This document shows, one piece after another, positions 1-7,657 of a stretch of DNA of 64,000 nt. The position numbers and the translations under genes were made by a program. Under the pieces are notes generated by a model, which did no database searches, was not told the origin of the DNA, and saw nothing but the letters and a program-made list of their open reading frames with translations. The stretch is from Myxococcales bacterium. Lineage in GTDB: Bacteria; Myxococcota_A; Bradymonadia; Bradymonadales; GCA-2716585. Within the stretch, counting starts at the first letter, position 1, and every line of letters begins with the position of its first letter. Where the stretch lies: the NCBI GenBank assembly GCA_002716585.1, contig PBBL01000013.1, positions 1 through 64,000 on the forward strand, written 5' to 3'.

Positions 1-1449
1 GCGGGCGCTGAGCAGGTTGGCGCCCTGGAGGTTGGCGCCTGCCATGTTGGCGCCGCTCAGGTCAACGTCGCGCAGGTCGGCGCCGCGCAGGTCGGCGCCG
101 CGCAGGTCACTCCCCGACAGGTCGGCGCCGGGGCCGATGGCGCCCGAGGAGCGGTGGTCGAGCCCTTCGGGCCAGCGGGTCTCCTCGTCGTAGCGGGCCT
201 GGTGGAGGAGGGCGCCGTCGAGGCGCGCGTGGCTGAAGTCGGCGCCGCGCAGGTCGGCGCGGCGCAGATCGGCGTGTTGAAGATCGGCCTGGGTGAAGGA
301 CGCGTCGGTGAGGTCGGCGTCCTGGAGCACGGCGCGGGCGAGGTTGGCGCGGGCGAGGTCGGTGTCGCCGAGCCGCGCGCAGCGGAGGTCGAGCGCCGAC
401 AGGTCGGTGCCGGGGCCGACGGCCCGCTGGTGTTGAAAGGGGAAGTTGACGGGCCAGCGGGTGCGGGCGTCGTAGCGCGCGCGCGCCAGGTCGGCTCCGT
501 CGAGGCGGGCGCCGGTGAGGTTGGCGCCGCACAGGTCGGCGCGGCTGAGGTCAGCGCGGCTGAGGTCAGCGCGGCTGAGGTTCGCCCCAGCGAGGTTGGC
601 GAGCACCAGCTCGGAGCCCGCGAGGCGCGCGCCGACGAGCCGAGCCTCCTTGAGGTCGCCCATGCGGAGGTCGACGTTGGCGAGATCGACCCCGGAGAGG
701 TCGGCGCCGGGGCCGATGGCGCCGCTCTTGCGGGCGCTGAACCGGAGCGGCCACTGGGTCTTGGCGTCGTAGAGGGCGCGGGTGAGGTCGGCGCCGGTGA
801 GGTTGGCGCCGCGCAGGTCGGCGCCGCGCAGGTCGGCGCGGCGCAGGTCCGTGTCCTTGAGGTTGGCCATCACCAGATCGACCCCCTGCATGGAGGCGCC
901 GGTGAGGCGGGCGCCGGGGAGGGCGGCGCCCTCCCTCCGAGCCATGAGGAGTTCGGCGGCGGCGAGGTTGGCGCCGCTCAGGTGGGTGCTGACCAGATCG
1001 GCCATGCGCAGGTCGGCCTCTCGGAGGTTGACCCCTTCGAGGTGGGCGCCGGGGCCAATGGCGCCGAGGTTGTGGGGGTCGATCTCCTCGGGCCAGCGGG
1101 TGCGGCTGTCGTAGCGGGCCAGCGCGAAGTCGGCGCGGTCGAGGCGGGCGCCGGTGAGGTTGGCGCCGCACAGATCGGCGCGGCTGAGGTCGGCGCTGTC
1201 GAGCTTCGCGTAGCCGAGGTCCGCCTCGGTGAGGATCGCCTCGGAGAGGTCGGCGCCCCGAAGCTGGGCGCCGGTGAGCTGGGCGCTGTGGAGGGTGGAC
1301 GCCGCGAGGTTGGCCCCGGTCAGGTTCGCTTGAGCCAGCTCCGCGTCGCGCAGAGAGGCCCCCACCAGGTGCCGCTCGCCCTGGTTGTACCGCTCCAGCA
1401 GCTCCATGGGGCTCCTGGGAGCGGAGTAGCCTGCCAAGTCGTTGGTCAT
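1..1449 (-). CDS. Pentapeptide-repeat protein, C-terminus beyond left edge
   Basis: The frame is open for 483 codons from ATG at 1449 down to base 1, with no stop, so the C-terminus lies outside the window. After about 30 residues the protein is almost wholly A(D/N)LxxA-type pentapeptides (for example GANLTGARL, ADLSRADL), which in this family fold into a right-handed quadrilateral beta-helix. Four times the run is broken by a longer element of the form YDxxT(R/Q)WP followed about 10-15 residues later by GA(I/V)GPGA, near residues 120, 234, 332 and 427. This splits the protein into modules of about 95-115 residues. No signal peptide is seen at the N-terminus, so it is probably cytoplasmic. 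The function is unknown. The opposite strand is also open for long stretches, a side effect of the repetitive GC-rich code. Confidence 0.9.
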   Translation of the reverse strand, partial: MTNDLAGYSAPRSPMELLERYNQGERHLVGASLRDAELAQANLTGANLAASTLHSAQLTGAQLRGADLSEAILTEADLGYAKLDSADLSRADLCGANLTGARLDRADFALARYDSRTRWPEEIDPHNLGAIGPGAHLEGVNLREADLRMADLVSTHLSGANLAAAELLMARREGAALPGARLTGASMQGVDLVMANLKDTDLRRADLRGADLRGANLTGADLTRALYDAKTQWPLRFSARKSGAIGPGADLSGVDLANVDLRMGDLKEARLVGARLAGSELVLANLAGANLSRADLSRADLSRADLCGANLTGARLDGADLARARYDARTRWPVNFPFQHQRAVGPGTDLSALDLRCARLGDTDLARANLARAVLQDADLTDASFTQADLQHADLRRADLRGADFSHARLDGALLHQARYDEETRWPEGLDHRSSGAIGPGADLSGSDLRGADLRGADLRDVDLSGANMAGANLQGANLLSAR

Positions 1450-1538
1450 TGATCCCCGACGCCCGTTTGGGCCATGCGTCCGCGTCACGCACTTTGTCCC
1501 AACTTCGGCGCTGATGTCCAGAGGTGGTTGGCGTTGGG

Positions 1539-2384
1539 TCACTCGCCGGAGGTGACGAGGGTGATCGGGATGGGCTCGGTCATGGGGAACAGCTCGCTCC
1601 AGACGTCGGAGCCGGTCGCGGGCACCTCGGTCAGCCCATAGCCGACGATGGAGTACTCGGCGCCCTCCTCGAAGGTGACGCCGCAGCGCGCCAGGCGCGC
1701 GTCGTGATCGTCGGCGGTCCAGAACCACCCGCGCCGCCACCCGTCGCCGCCGTTGAAGGTGCGCTCGAACGGGCGCCCCGTGCCAGGGCAGTCCGGCAGG
1801 AAGACCCAGGGCTCGCCGTTCTTCTGGATGCCGACCGGGAACATGTCGCTCTCGTGTTCGACGCGCATGCGGATGGGTCGGTTGCACTCATTTCGGATGG
1901 TGTAGGTGATGAAGAAGTTGTCCACCTTGAGCGTGAAGACGGTGCTCTGGGTTTCGAGCGTGTAGCCCAGGCAGTCCTGGCTCCCCTCGATGGTCGCGGC
2001 GGTGGAGGGGGCGTCCTCAGCGGCGGTGTCGGAGGCGCCGGAGTCCATGGCGCTGATGTCCGGGCGGTTGAAGCCGTCTTCCAGGATGGCGTCCACGCCC
2101 ACATCTTGAGGGCTCCCCTGCTCGGTGTCCTGAGGGGCGGCGGTGTCGGAGGGGGAGGCGGTGTCGGTGGCGGCTGTCACGTCGCCTGGCGCGCCCGAGT
2201 CGTCGTGGAGGGGCGTGTCGGATTCGTAGAAGCCGCCGTCGTCGAGCGAGGAGGCCCCGCCGCTCGACGCGTCGTCGCTCGCCCCGTCGTCGCAACCGGC
2301 GATCAGCGCGATGGCGGCGACGCCGCAGGCGACGCTGCTCCTCAAGCGGTGGGGGGCGAGCCGGGAGTCACGATGAGCGCGCAT
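1539..2384 (-). CDS. Secreted lipoprotein with Asp/Ser/Thr-rich tether, unknown function
   Basis: This is a 281-residue protein. ATG at 2384 follows a strong AGGAGGTG Shine-Dalgarno 8 bases upstream. The N-terminus is basic, then a hydrophobic stretch ends in the lipobox LIAG-Cys31, so it should be a membrane-anchored lipoprotein. Residues about 32-130 are a low-complexity acidic linker rich in D, S, A, T and G. The C-terminal 150 residues form a globular domain with a few cysteines and beta-rich segments (YTIRNECNRPIRMRV, GEPWVFLPDC, YSIVGYGLTEV). The order is reminiscent of small beta-sandwich extracellular domains, but I do not recognise a named family. It is a single gene, co-directional with its neighbours. 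Confidence 0.85.
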   Translation of the reverse strand: MRAHRDSRLAPHRLRSSVACGVAAIALIAGCDDGASDDASSGGASSLDDGGFYESDTPLHDDSGAPGDVTAATDTASPSDTAAPQDTEQGSPQDVGVDAILEDGFNRPDISAMDSGASDTAAEDAPSTAATIEGSQDCLGYTLETQSTVFTLKVDNFFITYTIRNECNRPIRMRVEHESDMFPVGIQKNGEPWVFLPDCPGTGRPFERTFNGGDGWRRGWFWTADDHDARLARCGVTFEEGAEYSIVGYGLTEVPATGSDVWSELFPMTEPIPITLVTSGE

Positions 2385-2484
2385 GGTGCCTACACCTCCT
2401 GCGAGTCCTGATGGGGGAGGATCGTAGTGGTGTCGGGCGCCTCCGTCAAATCGTGACCTCGCCTCGGAGCGCGGGGGGATGGCG

Positions 2485-3057
2485 TCACGCCGTCGTGGCG
2501 CTCGGCTCTGGCGCGTTGGGCGAGGTCTGCGCGTTGGCCTGGGCGCGTCGGGCGAGGAACTCCGCCTTGCGGGCGCGGTCCCGCTTCTCGCGCTCGGTGC
2601 CGACGTAGTACTCGCGCGTCCCCATGACGTGATCGAACCAGGGCCAGGTCACGCCCCAGTTGCAGTGCGGGTTGGGGCCCATGTGGTGATCGTAGTGCCA
2701 GGGGACGTGCTCGCGGGCCCACTCCGGGTCGAGGTGCGACTTCTTGTGGACGACGTAGTACCGCCCGATGGAGTAGAGCACCGCGCCGGTGAACATCGGC
2801 GCGATGGGGAGCAGCGGGAGGTGGGCGACCGCCGCGGCCGCCAGCCCGAGCGCCTCCTTGCCCTGCGCATGCCACCCCACCACGGAGCGCTCGTAGTCGG
2901 GATCGAAGCCGTCCTCCGCGCGCACGGCGCGGTGGTGCTCGTGGAAGTGGAAGCTCCAGAAGCTCGACCGGTCGCGGCCGACGCCGTGCAGGACGTACTT
3001 GTGAATAAGCCACTCGCCGGCGTTGGCGTAGAGGAGCCCCAGGGGGATGCCGATCAT
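2485..3057 (-). CDS. Fatty acid hydroxylase / sterol desaturase superfamily membrane protein
   Basis: This 190-residue membrane protein has the histidine clusters of the di-iron fatty acid hydroxylase superfamily: HKYVLH at 19-24, HFHEHH at 37-42, HKKSH at 104-108 and HYDHH at 121-125. These are followed by a conserved NWGVTWPWFDHVMGT segment at about 133-147. Hydrophobic segments lie around residues 1-18 and 70-100. The family uses O2 and electrons to hydroxylate or desaturate lipids; the actual substrate cannot be read from sequence. ATG at 3057 has an AGGAGGT Shine-Dalgarno. A promoter with a palindrome over its -10 region lies just upstream (3115-3154), suggesting repressor control, as is common for membrane-lipid modifying enzymes. 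Confidence 0.88.
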   Translation of the reverse strand: MIGIPLGLLYANAGEWLIHKYVLHGVGRDRSSFWSFHFHEHHRAVRAEDGFDPDYERSVVGWHAQGKEALGLAAAAVAHLPLLPIAPMFTGAVLYSIGRYYVVHKKSHLDPEWAREHVPWHYDHHMGPNPHCNWGVTWPWFDHVMGTREYYVGTEREKRDRARKAEFLARRAQANAQTSPNAPEPSATTA

Positions 3058-3114
3058 GTCTGTACCTCCTGATGATCGTTCCGGGTTCAGGCTTCGTCGG
3101 TCAAACTGACGAGG

Positions 3115-3154
3115 CTGTCATAAAATAAATGACAGTGCCGTCATATTTTGTCAA
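3115..3154 (-). promoter_or_regulatory. Promoter with overlapping palindromic operator-like site
   Basis: Reading on the minus strand, a consensus TTGACA (3154-3149) is followed after 17-20 bases by an AT-rich -10 region (CATTTATTTTA, 3131-3121). The -10 region lies inside a perfect inverted repeat, CTGTCAT-N7-ATGACAG (3115-3135). A second half-palindromic GTCA-aac-TGAC lies just downstream, at about 3100-3110. The arrangement fits a sigma70-type promoter that a dimeric repressor could occlude. The target would be the fatty acid hydroxylase gene starting at 3057. The repressor itself is not evident in the window. Confidence 0.55.
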
Positions 3155-3276
3155 GAACAACCTGGCGACGTGCCTTCAGACGACACACCTCCCCGTCGCG
3201 ACGCGCCGGAGGGGCGCCGTCGCCGGGTCGTCGTGGCGTTGTTCACTTGAGGGGCGTGTGCACAGGTGCGGCGAGA

Positions 3277-4119
3277 TCAGCGGGAGGCGGTCTCCAGGAG
3301 GGACTTCATCTCGGGTTGGTCCGCGACGGTCCAGCACTGGGACGTGAAGGTGTTGTGGATGAGGGGTGTGGAGACGGCGCCGCCGCAGTACATCTCAAGG
3401 TGGGCGCGATCCTGACCCCGCTTGTCCTTGGCAGTGACGGTGAAGGTCGTCATGCAGCGCGGGCAGGTGTCTTGAGGGGTCGCGTCGGCGCCAGCGGCCT
3501 TGAGGAACCCGGCGATGGTGTCCGGGTCGTCGATGGTGAAGGTGCGGTTGGTGAAGTTGAGCACCTTGAAGGGGATGTTGCGCTCGGTGACCACGAGCGA
3601 GGTGACGTCCTTGAAGGCGGCGCCGAGGGTGTCGATGGGGTTGGTGTCGGGTTTGGCGAGCTGGGGCGTGGCGTCGGGGCTCTCGCGGCGATCCTTGGCC
3701 TCGTCGCGCTTGAGGGTCTCCTCATCAGGCGCCTCCGCAGGAGGCGCGCCCTCCTCCTCACCCCCCTTGGGGTCCGCCTCGCCGTCCTTGTCAGCCACGG
3801 CGTCGTCCTTGGGGGGATCGGTCCTGGCCTCGTCCTGGGGTCGCTCCTTCTCTTTGGAGGCGCTGCCTTTGGACGCCTCATCGGGGGCCTTGTCGCTTTT
3901 GGCTTTGGATTTGGATTTGGATTTGGACGCGCTCTTTCTGGGCTTGTCCTTCTTGCTCTTCTTGGGCCTGCCCTTCTTGCCAGCCTTGTCCTTCTTGTTG
4001 GCGGCGCTGTCCTCGCCGCGCTCCGCGGCGGGTTTGTCTTCGGCGCTCGTGGTGTCGCAGGCGGTGAAGGCGAGCAGCGCGCAGGAGGCGACGATGAGCT
4101 GCCAGGGGGCGTGTTGCAT
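3277..4119 (-). CDS. Lipoprotein with Lys/Ser/Glu-rich linker and Cys-containing C-terminal domain
   Basis: ATG at 4119 was chosen because it puts the lipobox LLAFTA-Cys21 at the right distance; an in-frame upstream extension to 4209 is not signal-like. Residues 22-150 are a highly charged low-complexity region. It starts lysine-rich, with an (S/A)K dipeptide run encoded by four perfect TTTGGA hexamers on the plus strand, and becomes Glu/Asp/Pro-rich. The C-terminal domain, about residues 160-280, carries a CPRC motif plus two further cysteines (MYCGG, SQCW). It could bind a metal or form disulfides. I do not recognise the family. The protein is probably periplasmic or surface exposed, the basic linker perhaps contacting anionic polymers. 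Confidence 0.82.
   Translation of the reverse strand: MQHAPWQLIVASCALLAFTACDTTSAEDKPAAERGEDSAANKKDKAGKKGRPKKSKKDKPRKSASKSKSKSKAKSDKAPDEASKGSASKEKERPQDEARTDPPKDDAVADKDGEADPKGGEEEGAPPAEAPDEETLKRDEAKDRRESPDATPQLAKPDTNPIDTLGAAFKDVTSLVVTERNIPFKVLNFTNRTFTIDDPDTIAGFLKAAGADATPQDTCPRCMTTFTVTAKDKRGQDRAHLEMYCGGAVSTPLIHNTFTSQCWTVADQPEMKSLLETASR
3904..3927 (+). repeat. Hexanucleotide tandem repeat (TTTGGA x4) inside lipoprotein gene
   Basis: Four perfect head-to-tail TTTGGA units, with a degenerate fifth unit just before (TTTGGC), encode the Lys-Ser repeats of the minus-strand lipoprotein at 3277-4119. Length changes by whole units would stay in frame, so the linker could expand or contract by two residues at a time through polymerase slippage. 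Confidence 0.85.
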
Positions 4120-4207
4120 GGGGCGACCTCGTTGGGGCTCGCGTGGTTGGAGGCCTGAGCCGTCAGGACGCTGACGCGCTTCAGGGCGGCTGACTGGTGG
4201 CCCTGGC

Positions 4208-4345
4208 ATTAGACCAACTCGTGTAGAAAGGTAGCTGCGAAGCAGCGGTGTGTAGATGGACTCAGGTGTTCAGGTTTGATCAGGATTTTTGTATTCAACT
4301 CGCTGAGTTCATCACACGACCTTTCTACACGAGTTCATATTAGAC
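4208..4345. repeat. MITE-like element or structured RNA: 17-bp inverted repeats flanked by 7-bp direct repeat
   Basis: Arms at 4216-4232 and 4319-4335 are perfect 17-bp inverted repeats separated by 86 bases. ATTAGAC occurs as a direct repeat just outside both arms (4208-4214 and 4339-4345), as a target-site duplication would, although 1 and 3 bases separate it from the arms. Inside are two small perfect hairpins, GCTGC-gaa-GCAGC (4234-4246) and AACTC-gct-GAGTT (4297-4309), and three TCAGG repeats. The element is richer in AT than its surroundings and holds no convincing ORF. It sits between the M16 peptidase stop (4460) and the lipoprotein start (4119). It could be a miniature transposable element or a branched structured RNA closed by a 17-bp stem. 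The remainder of the gap, 4346-4459, shows nothing notable. Confidence 0.6.
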
Positions 4346-4459
4346 GGTGTCGGGGGTGGTTTTGCAAGTCGGCGCGGCGTCGCGCAGGTGTGAGCGGCAG
4401 GGTGGGGCGGCGACCCGGGAGCCAGCGGAGGCGGCTCCCGGGCGTTGGGGCGAGCGGCC

Positions 4460-7375
4460 TCAGAGCACCTTGGTGGCGGTCAGGTCGCCGCCGTGCTCGT
4501 CGTTGAAGGCCGTGATGGCGTCCGCCGAGCCGAGGACGACCGTCTGGACGTGCTCGTTGAAGCGGTGGAGGACGTCGCCGAACTGGTGGAAGTGCTCGGC
4601 GCGGGTGTTGAGGATCTCGTCACGGATGCGCTGCCGCTCGTCGTCCTGCACGTTGAGCAGGTGCCGGAGCATGGCCGAGTAGCCCTTGGCGTCGGGGAGC
4701 TGGTAGGAGTCCATGTCCCCGACGGTGCCGATGATCGCGCGCGACAGCTGCTGCTCGTCGAGGTCGAGCTTCTGGAGGAAGTCGGCGGTCCCGGCGTAGT
4801 TGTCGAGGGTCTTCTTGAGGTTGGGGTCGCGGTAGGAGAGGAAGCGCATCAGCCCGGACATGCGGCTGAAGTTGCAGAAGCCTCCGTAGGCGCCGCCCTG
4901 AACCCGCACCTTCTCCCACAGCCAGCTCGTGCCGAGGTAGCGGGTGATGACCGCGGCGGAGCCGTGGTAGGTGTACCCGAGGTCGTAGAGGTTGGCGGCG
5001 GCGCCGACGTAGTTGACCTGGGCGGGGAGGAGGAGCCCTTCGTTGGGCGCGTCGGTGTCGGCGCGCCACGGCGCGTTGGTGGCGTCGGCGGCCGGCAGCT
5101 CGGCGAGGAAGCCGCTCAGCGTGGGCTGGAAGGCGCTCCAGGTGTCGGCGTCGGCGGTGACGTTGGCCAGCGCGCCGGTTCGGTTGACGAGGATGGCGCG
5201 CAGCTCCTCCAGGTCGGCGAGCACGCCGCTCCAGTCGGAGTCGAGCCGCTCCGCGAGCTGCCTCAAGAAGAGGAGCTGCGCGATGCCGCCCATCTGCTCC
5301 GCGGCCCACCCCGCCTCGTTGAAGCGGGCGCCGAGCCGGAGGCTGACCATGCTGTGGCCCGCCGGGATCAGGCGCGCCTCCAGCGAGGCCTTCTGCTCAA
5401 GCACCATCTCGCGGAGGCGAGCCTGGTTGTCGAACAGGGTCTGGGTCAGCACCTCCTGCATGATCGCGGTCATCTCGGAGGCCTGGTGGGCCATCGCCTT
5501 GCCACGCAAGAGGAACCTGGCCACGCTCTGCTGCTCGCCGAGGACCGACGAGATGACGCGCCCGGCCCAGACGCCGCCGGTCGTGCGCCCGATGCGCCGC
5601 GACAGCGCGACGCGGTCCCAGTCCGGGGTGCCGAGGTCGGTGAGGGCGCGCCCGAACAGCGGGATGTAGGGGAGGAGGCGCTCAGGGACGTTGTGGAGGT
5701 TGAACGCCAGGTCGAAGTAGACGATCCCGCCGGTGAACAGGTCGTGGTGGAGGATCTCGACCGGGCCGTCTTCGCTGCGCTCGGTGGGGATGATCTCGAT
5801 CTCGCGTCGCATGTCGCCGAGCGTCAGCGTGGGCAGCTTCGCGAGCAGCTCGGGTGAGTCCGGCTCGGCCTGGAGGCGCTGGAGTTCGCGCGTCCGCTCG
5901 ACGAGCTGCGTCCGCTGCTCCGGGCTGAGGCTCTCCTCGTAGGCCTTCAGCCGCTCCAGCTCGGCCTGCTCCTCGCGGCTGGCGTGCTCGGGGTCGGGGT
6001 GGAGGACGACCGTGGTGCGGCTCGGGTTGTTCAGCAGGCGGCTCTGGATCAGCTCCTCCAGCATGGGGGTCTCGGCGAGCTTGGCCTTGAGGTCGCTGAG
6101 GGGCTCCTCAAAGTGCAGCCGCTCCAGCGGGTCGCCGTCGTAGAGCCAGGTGCTCAGGGCGCGGAGCATCACGACGAGGCCGCGCGGGTAGGAGCCGGTG
6201 TTGTTCTCGCGCAGCGAGAACTCGATGGTGTTGAGCGAGGCCTCGATCGCGTCGTCCTCGATGCCGTCGCGCACCAGCTCCTCCAGCGTCTCCTGGATGA
6301 GCGCCTCGACCTTCTCGACGTCGTCGGCCTGGATCCCCTTGAGGCCGATGGAGTAGGAGAGCTGCCGGAGGCCGCCGTGCAGCCCGCCGCCGGTCAACCG
6401 CTCGCCGAGCCCCGAGCCGATCAGCGCCTTGTAGAGCGGCGAGGCCGGGGTGCCGAGGAGCACGTGGTCGAGGAGGCTCAGCCCCATGGACGTCTCGAAG
6501 TCGAGGCTGTCGTCCAGCAGCCAGTTGACCGTCATCATGCTCTTGCTGGTCTCGGCCGCCTCGGGGCTCACGGCGTAGGTCGAGACGATGCGGCGCGGAT
6601 CGTCGAAGGTCGGCTGAAGCGGGACCTCCGAGTCCACCGGGCGGGCCGAGAACTCATCGAGGTACTCCTTGAGGAGCATCAGGCGGCGCTCCGGGTCGTC
6701 GTCGCCGTAGAAGAAGATGCGGGCGTTGGACGGGTGGTAGTAGGTCTGGTGAAACCGGGAGAAGTCCTCGTACGTCAGATCCGGGATGTTGCGCGGGTGC
6801 CCTCCCGACGACACCCCGTAGATGTGCCCGTTGAACAGCGAGCGCTGCGACTCCTCGTACAGGAGCCGGTCCGGCGAGGAGTAGGCGCCCTTCATCTCGT
6901 TGAAGACCACGCCCTTGTACTTGAGCGGCTGGTCGACCTCCTCCAGGTCGTAGTGCCAGCCCTCCTGCTCGAAGGTGTTGCGCGTGATCAGCGGGTTGAG
7001 CACGGCGTCGAGGTACACGTCCGTCAGGTTGTAGAAGTCCTTGAGGTTCTCACTGGCGACCGGGTACACCGTCTTGTCGGGGTAGGTCATGGCGTTGAGG
7101 AACGTGTTGACCGAGCTCTTGATCAGCTCGACGAACGGCTCCTTGAGCGGGTACTTGCGCGAGCCGCACAGCACGGAGTGCTCCAGGATGTGCGCGACGC
7201 CGGTCGAGTCCGCCGGGGGGGTTCGGAAGTTGATCCCGAACACCTTGTTGGTGTCCTCGTTCGTGATCGACAGCACCTCCGCGCCTGTCTTGTTGTGGCG
7301 ATAGAGGTAGGCCTGGCTGGCAAGCTCCGATAACTCTTCCTGACGCAGCAGCGTAAATCCTTCGACCTGTGTCAT
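4460..7375 (-). CDS. M16C zinc metallopeptidase (presequence protease / PreP type)
   Basis: This 971-residue pitrilysin-superfamily peptidase has the inverted zinc motif HILEH at 62-66 (H62, H66 ligands, E65 catalytic) and the distal ligand E160 in VVFNEMKGAYSSP, as in PreP/Cym1. Further PreP signatures are FLNAMTYPDKTVYPV (about 92-106) and the C-terminal-half GGAYGGFCNF. The length fits the four-domain family that degrades short unstructured peptides inside a closed chamber. No signal peptide is visible from ATG 7375, so the enzyme is probably cytoplasmic. The upstream in-frame extension to 7582 was rejected as non-conserved basic filler. The Shine-Dalgarno is weak (AAAGGGA). It is divergently transcribed from the hydrolase lipoprotein at 7658. 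Confidence 0.93.
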   Translation of the reverse strand: MTQVEGFTLLRQEELSELASQAYLYRHNKTGAEVLSITNEDTNKVFGINFRTPPADSTGVAHILEHSVLCGSRKYPLKEPFVELIKSSVNTFLNAMTYPDKTVYPVASENLKDFYNLTDVYLDAVLNPLITRNTFEQEGWHYDLEEVDQPLKYKGVVFNEMKGAYSSPDRLLYEESQRSLFNGHIYGVSSGGHPRNIPDLTYEDFSRFHQTYYHPSNARIFFYGDDDPERRLMLLKEYLDEFSARPVDSEVPLQPTFDDPRRIVSTYAVSPEAAETSKSMMTVNWLLDDSLDFETSMGLSLLDHVLLGTPASPLYKALIGSGLGERLTGGGLHGGLRQLSYSIGLKGIQADDVEKVEALIQETLEELVRDGIEDDAIEASLNTIEFSLRENNTGSYPRGLVVMLRALSTWLYDGDPLERLHFEEPLSDLKAKLAETPMLEELIQSRLLNNPSRTTVVLHPDPEHASREEQAELERLKAYEESLSPEQRTQLVERTRELQRLQAEPDSPELLAKLPTLTLGDMRREIEIIPTERSEDGPVEILHHDLFTGGIVYFDLAFNLHNVPERLLPYIPLFGRALTDLGTPDWDRVALSRRIGRTTGGVWAGRVISSVLGEQQSVARFLLRGKAMAHQASEMTAIMQEVLTQTLFDNQARLREMVLEQKASLEARLIPAGHSMVSLRLGARFNEAGWAAEQMGGIAQLLFLRQLAERLDSDWSGVLADLEELRAILVNRTGALANVTADADTWSAFQPTLSGFLAELPAADATNAPWRADTDAPNEGLLLPAQVNYVGAAANLYDLGYTYHGSAAVITRYLGTSWLWEKVRVQGGAYGGFCNFSRMSGLMRFLSYRDPNLKKTLDNYAGTADFLQKLDLDEQQLSRAIIGTVGDMDSYQLPDAKGYSAMLRHLLNVQDDERQRIRDEILNTRAEHFHQFGDVLHRFNEHVQTVVLGSADAITAFNDEHGGDLTATKVL

Positions 7376-7471
7376 GTTCCCTTTCTTCTCGGCTCGGGTT
7401 GTCGAGGTGGCGATCCGGGGCGGTGAAGCAGTCTCCGCCGGGATCCACCGGTCTCTGTCCTGAAGCGGACC

Positions 7472-7500
7472 TGCATAACGTAGGACCCGGCGTACAAAAA
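7472..7500 (-). promoter_or_regulatory. Possible promoter of the M16C peptidase gene
   Basis: On the minus strand TATGCA (7477-7472) lies 17 bases from TTTTTG (7500-7495), in the divergent gap between 7375 and 7658. The -10 is fair and the -35 poor, so this is only a candidate. No clear promoter for the plus-strand lipoprotein was found in the rest of the gap. Confidence 0.3.
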
Positions 7501-7657
7501 GCCACCCATCGCCCCGATGATGGATCGGTCTCACCCCAACCGCAAGCCTGCCGCGGCGTAATTCCCGCGCAGGTCTGGACACCGCCCTGCCCCTGAGTCA
7601 CCCTGATGCGCGCTGCGCGAGGGGCGCGGCGAGGTTCGACTCAAGAGAGGGTGATTC

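Noticed and set aside
154-1452. A 432-codon open frame on the plus strand opposite the pentapeptide gene
   Set aside because: It reads as monotonous Glu-Val-Gly-Ala sequence with no family motifs. The minus-strand frame gives textbook pentapeptide repeats, so this is an antisense artefact.
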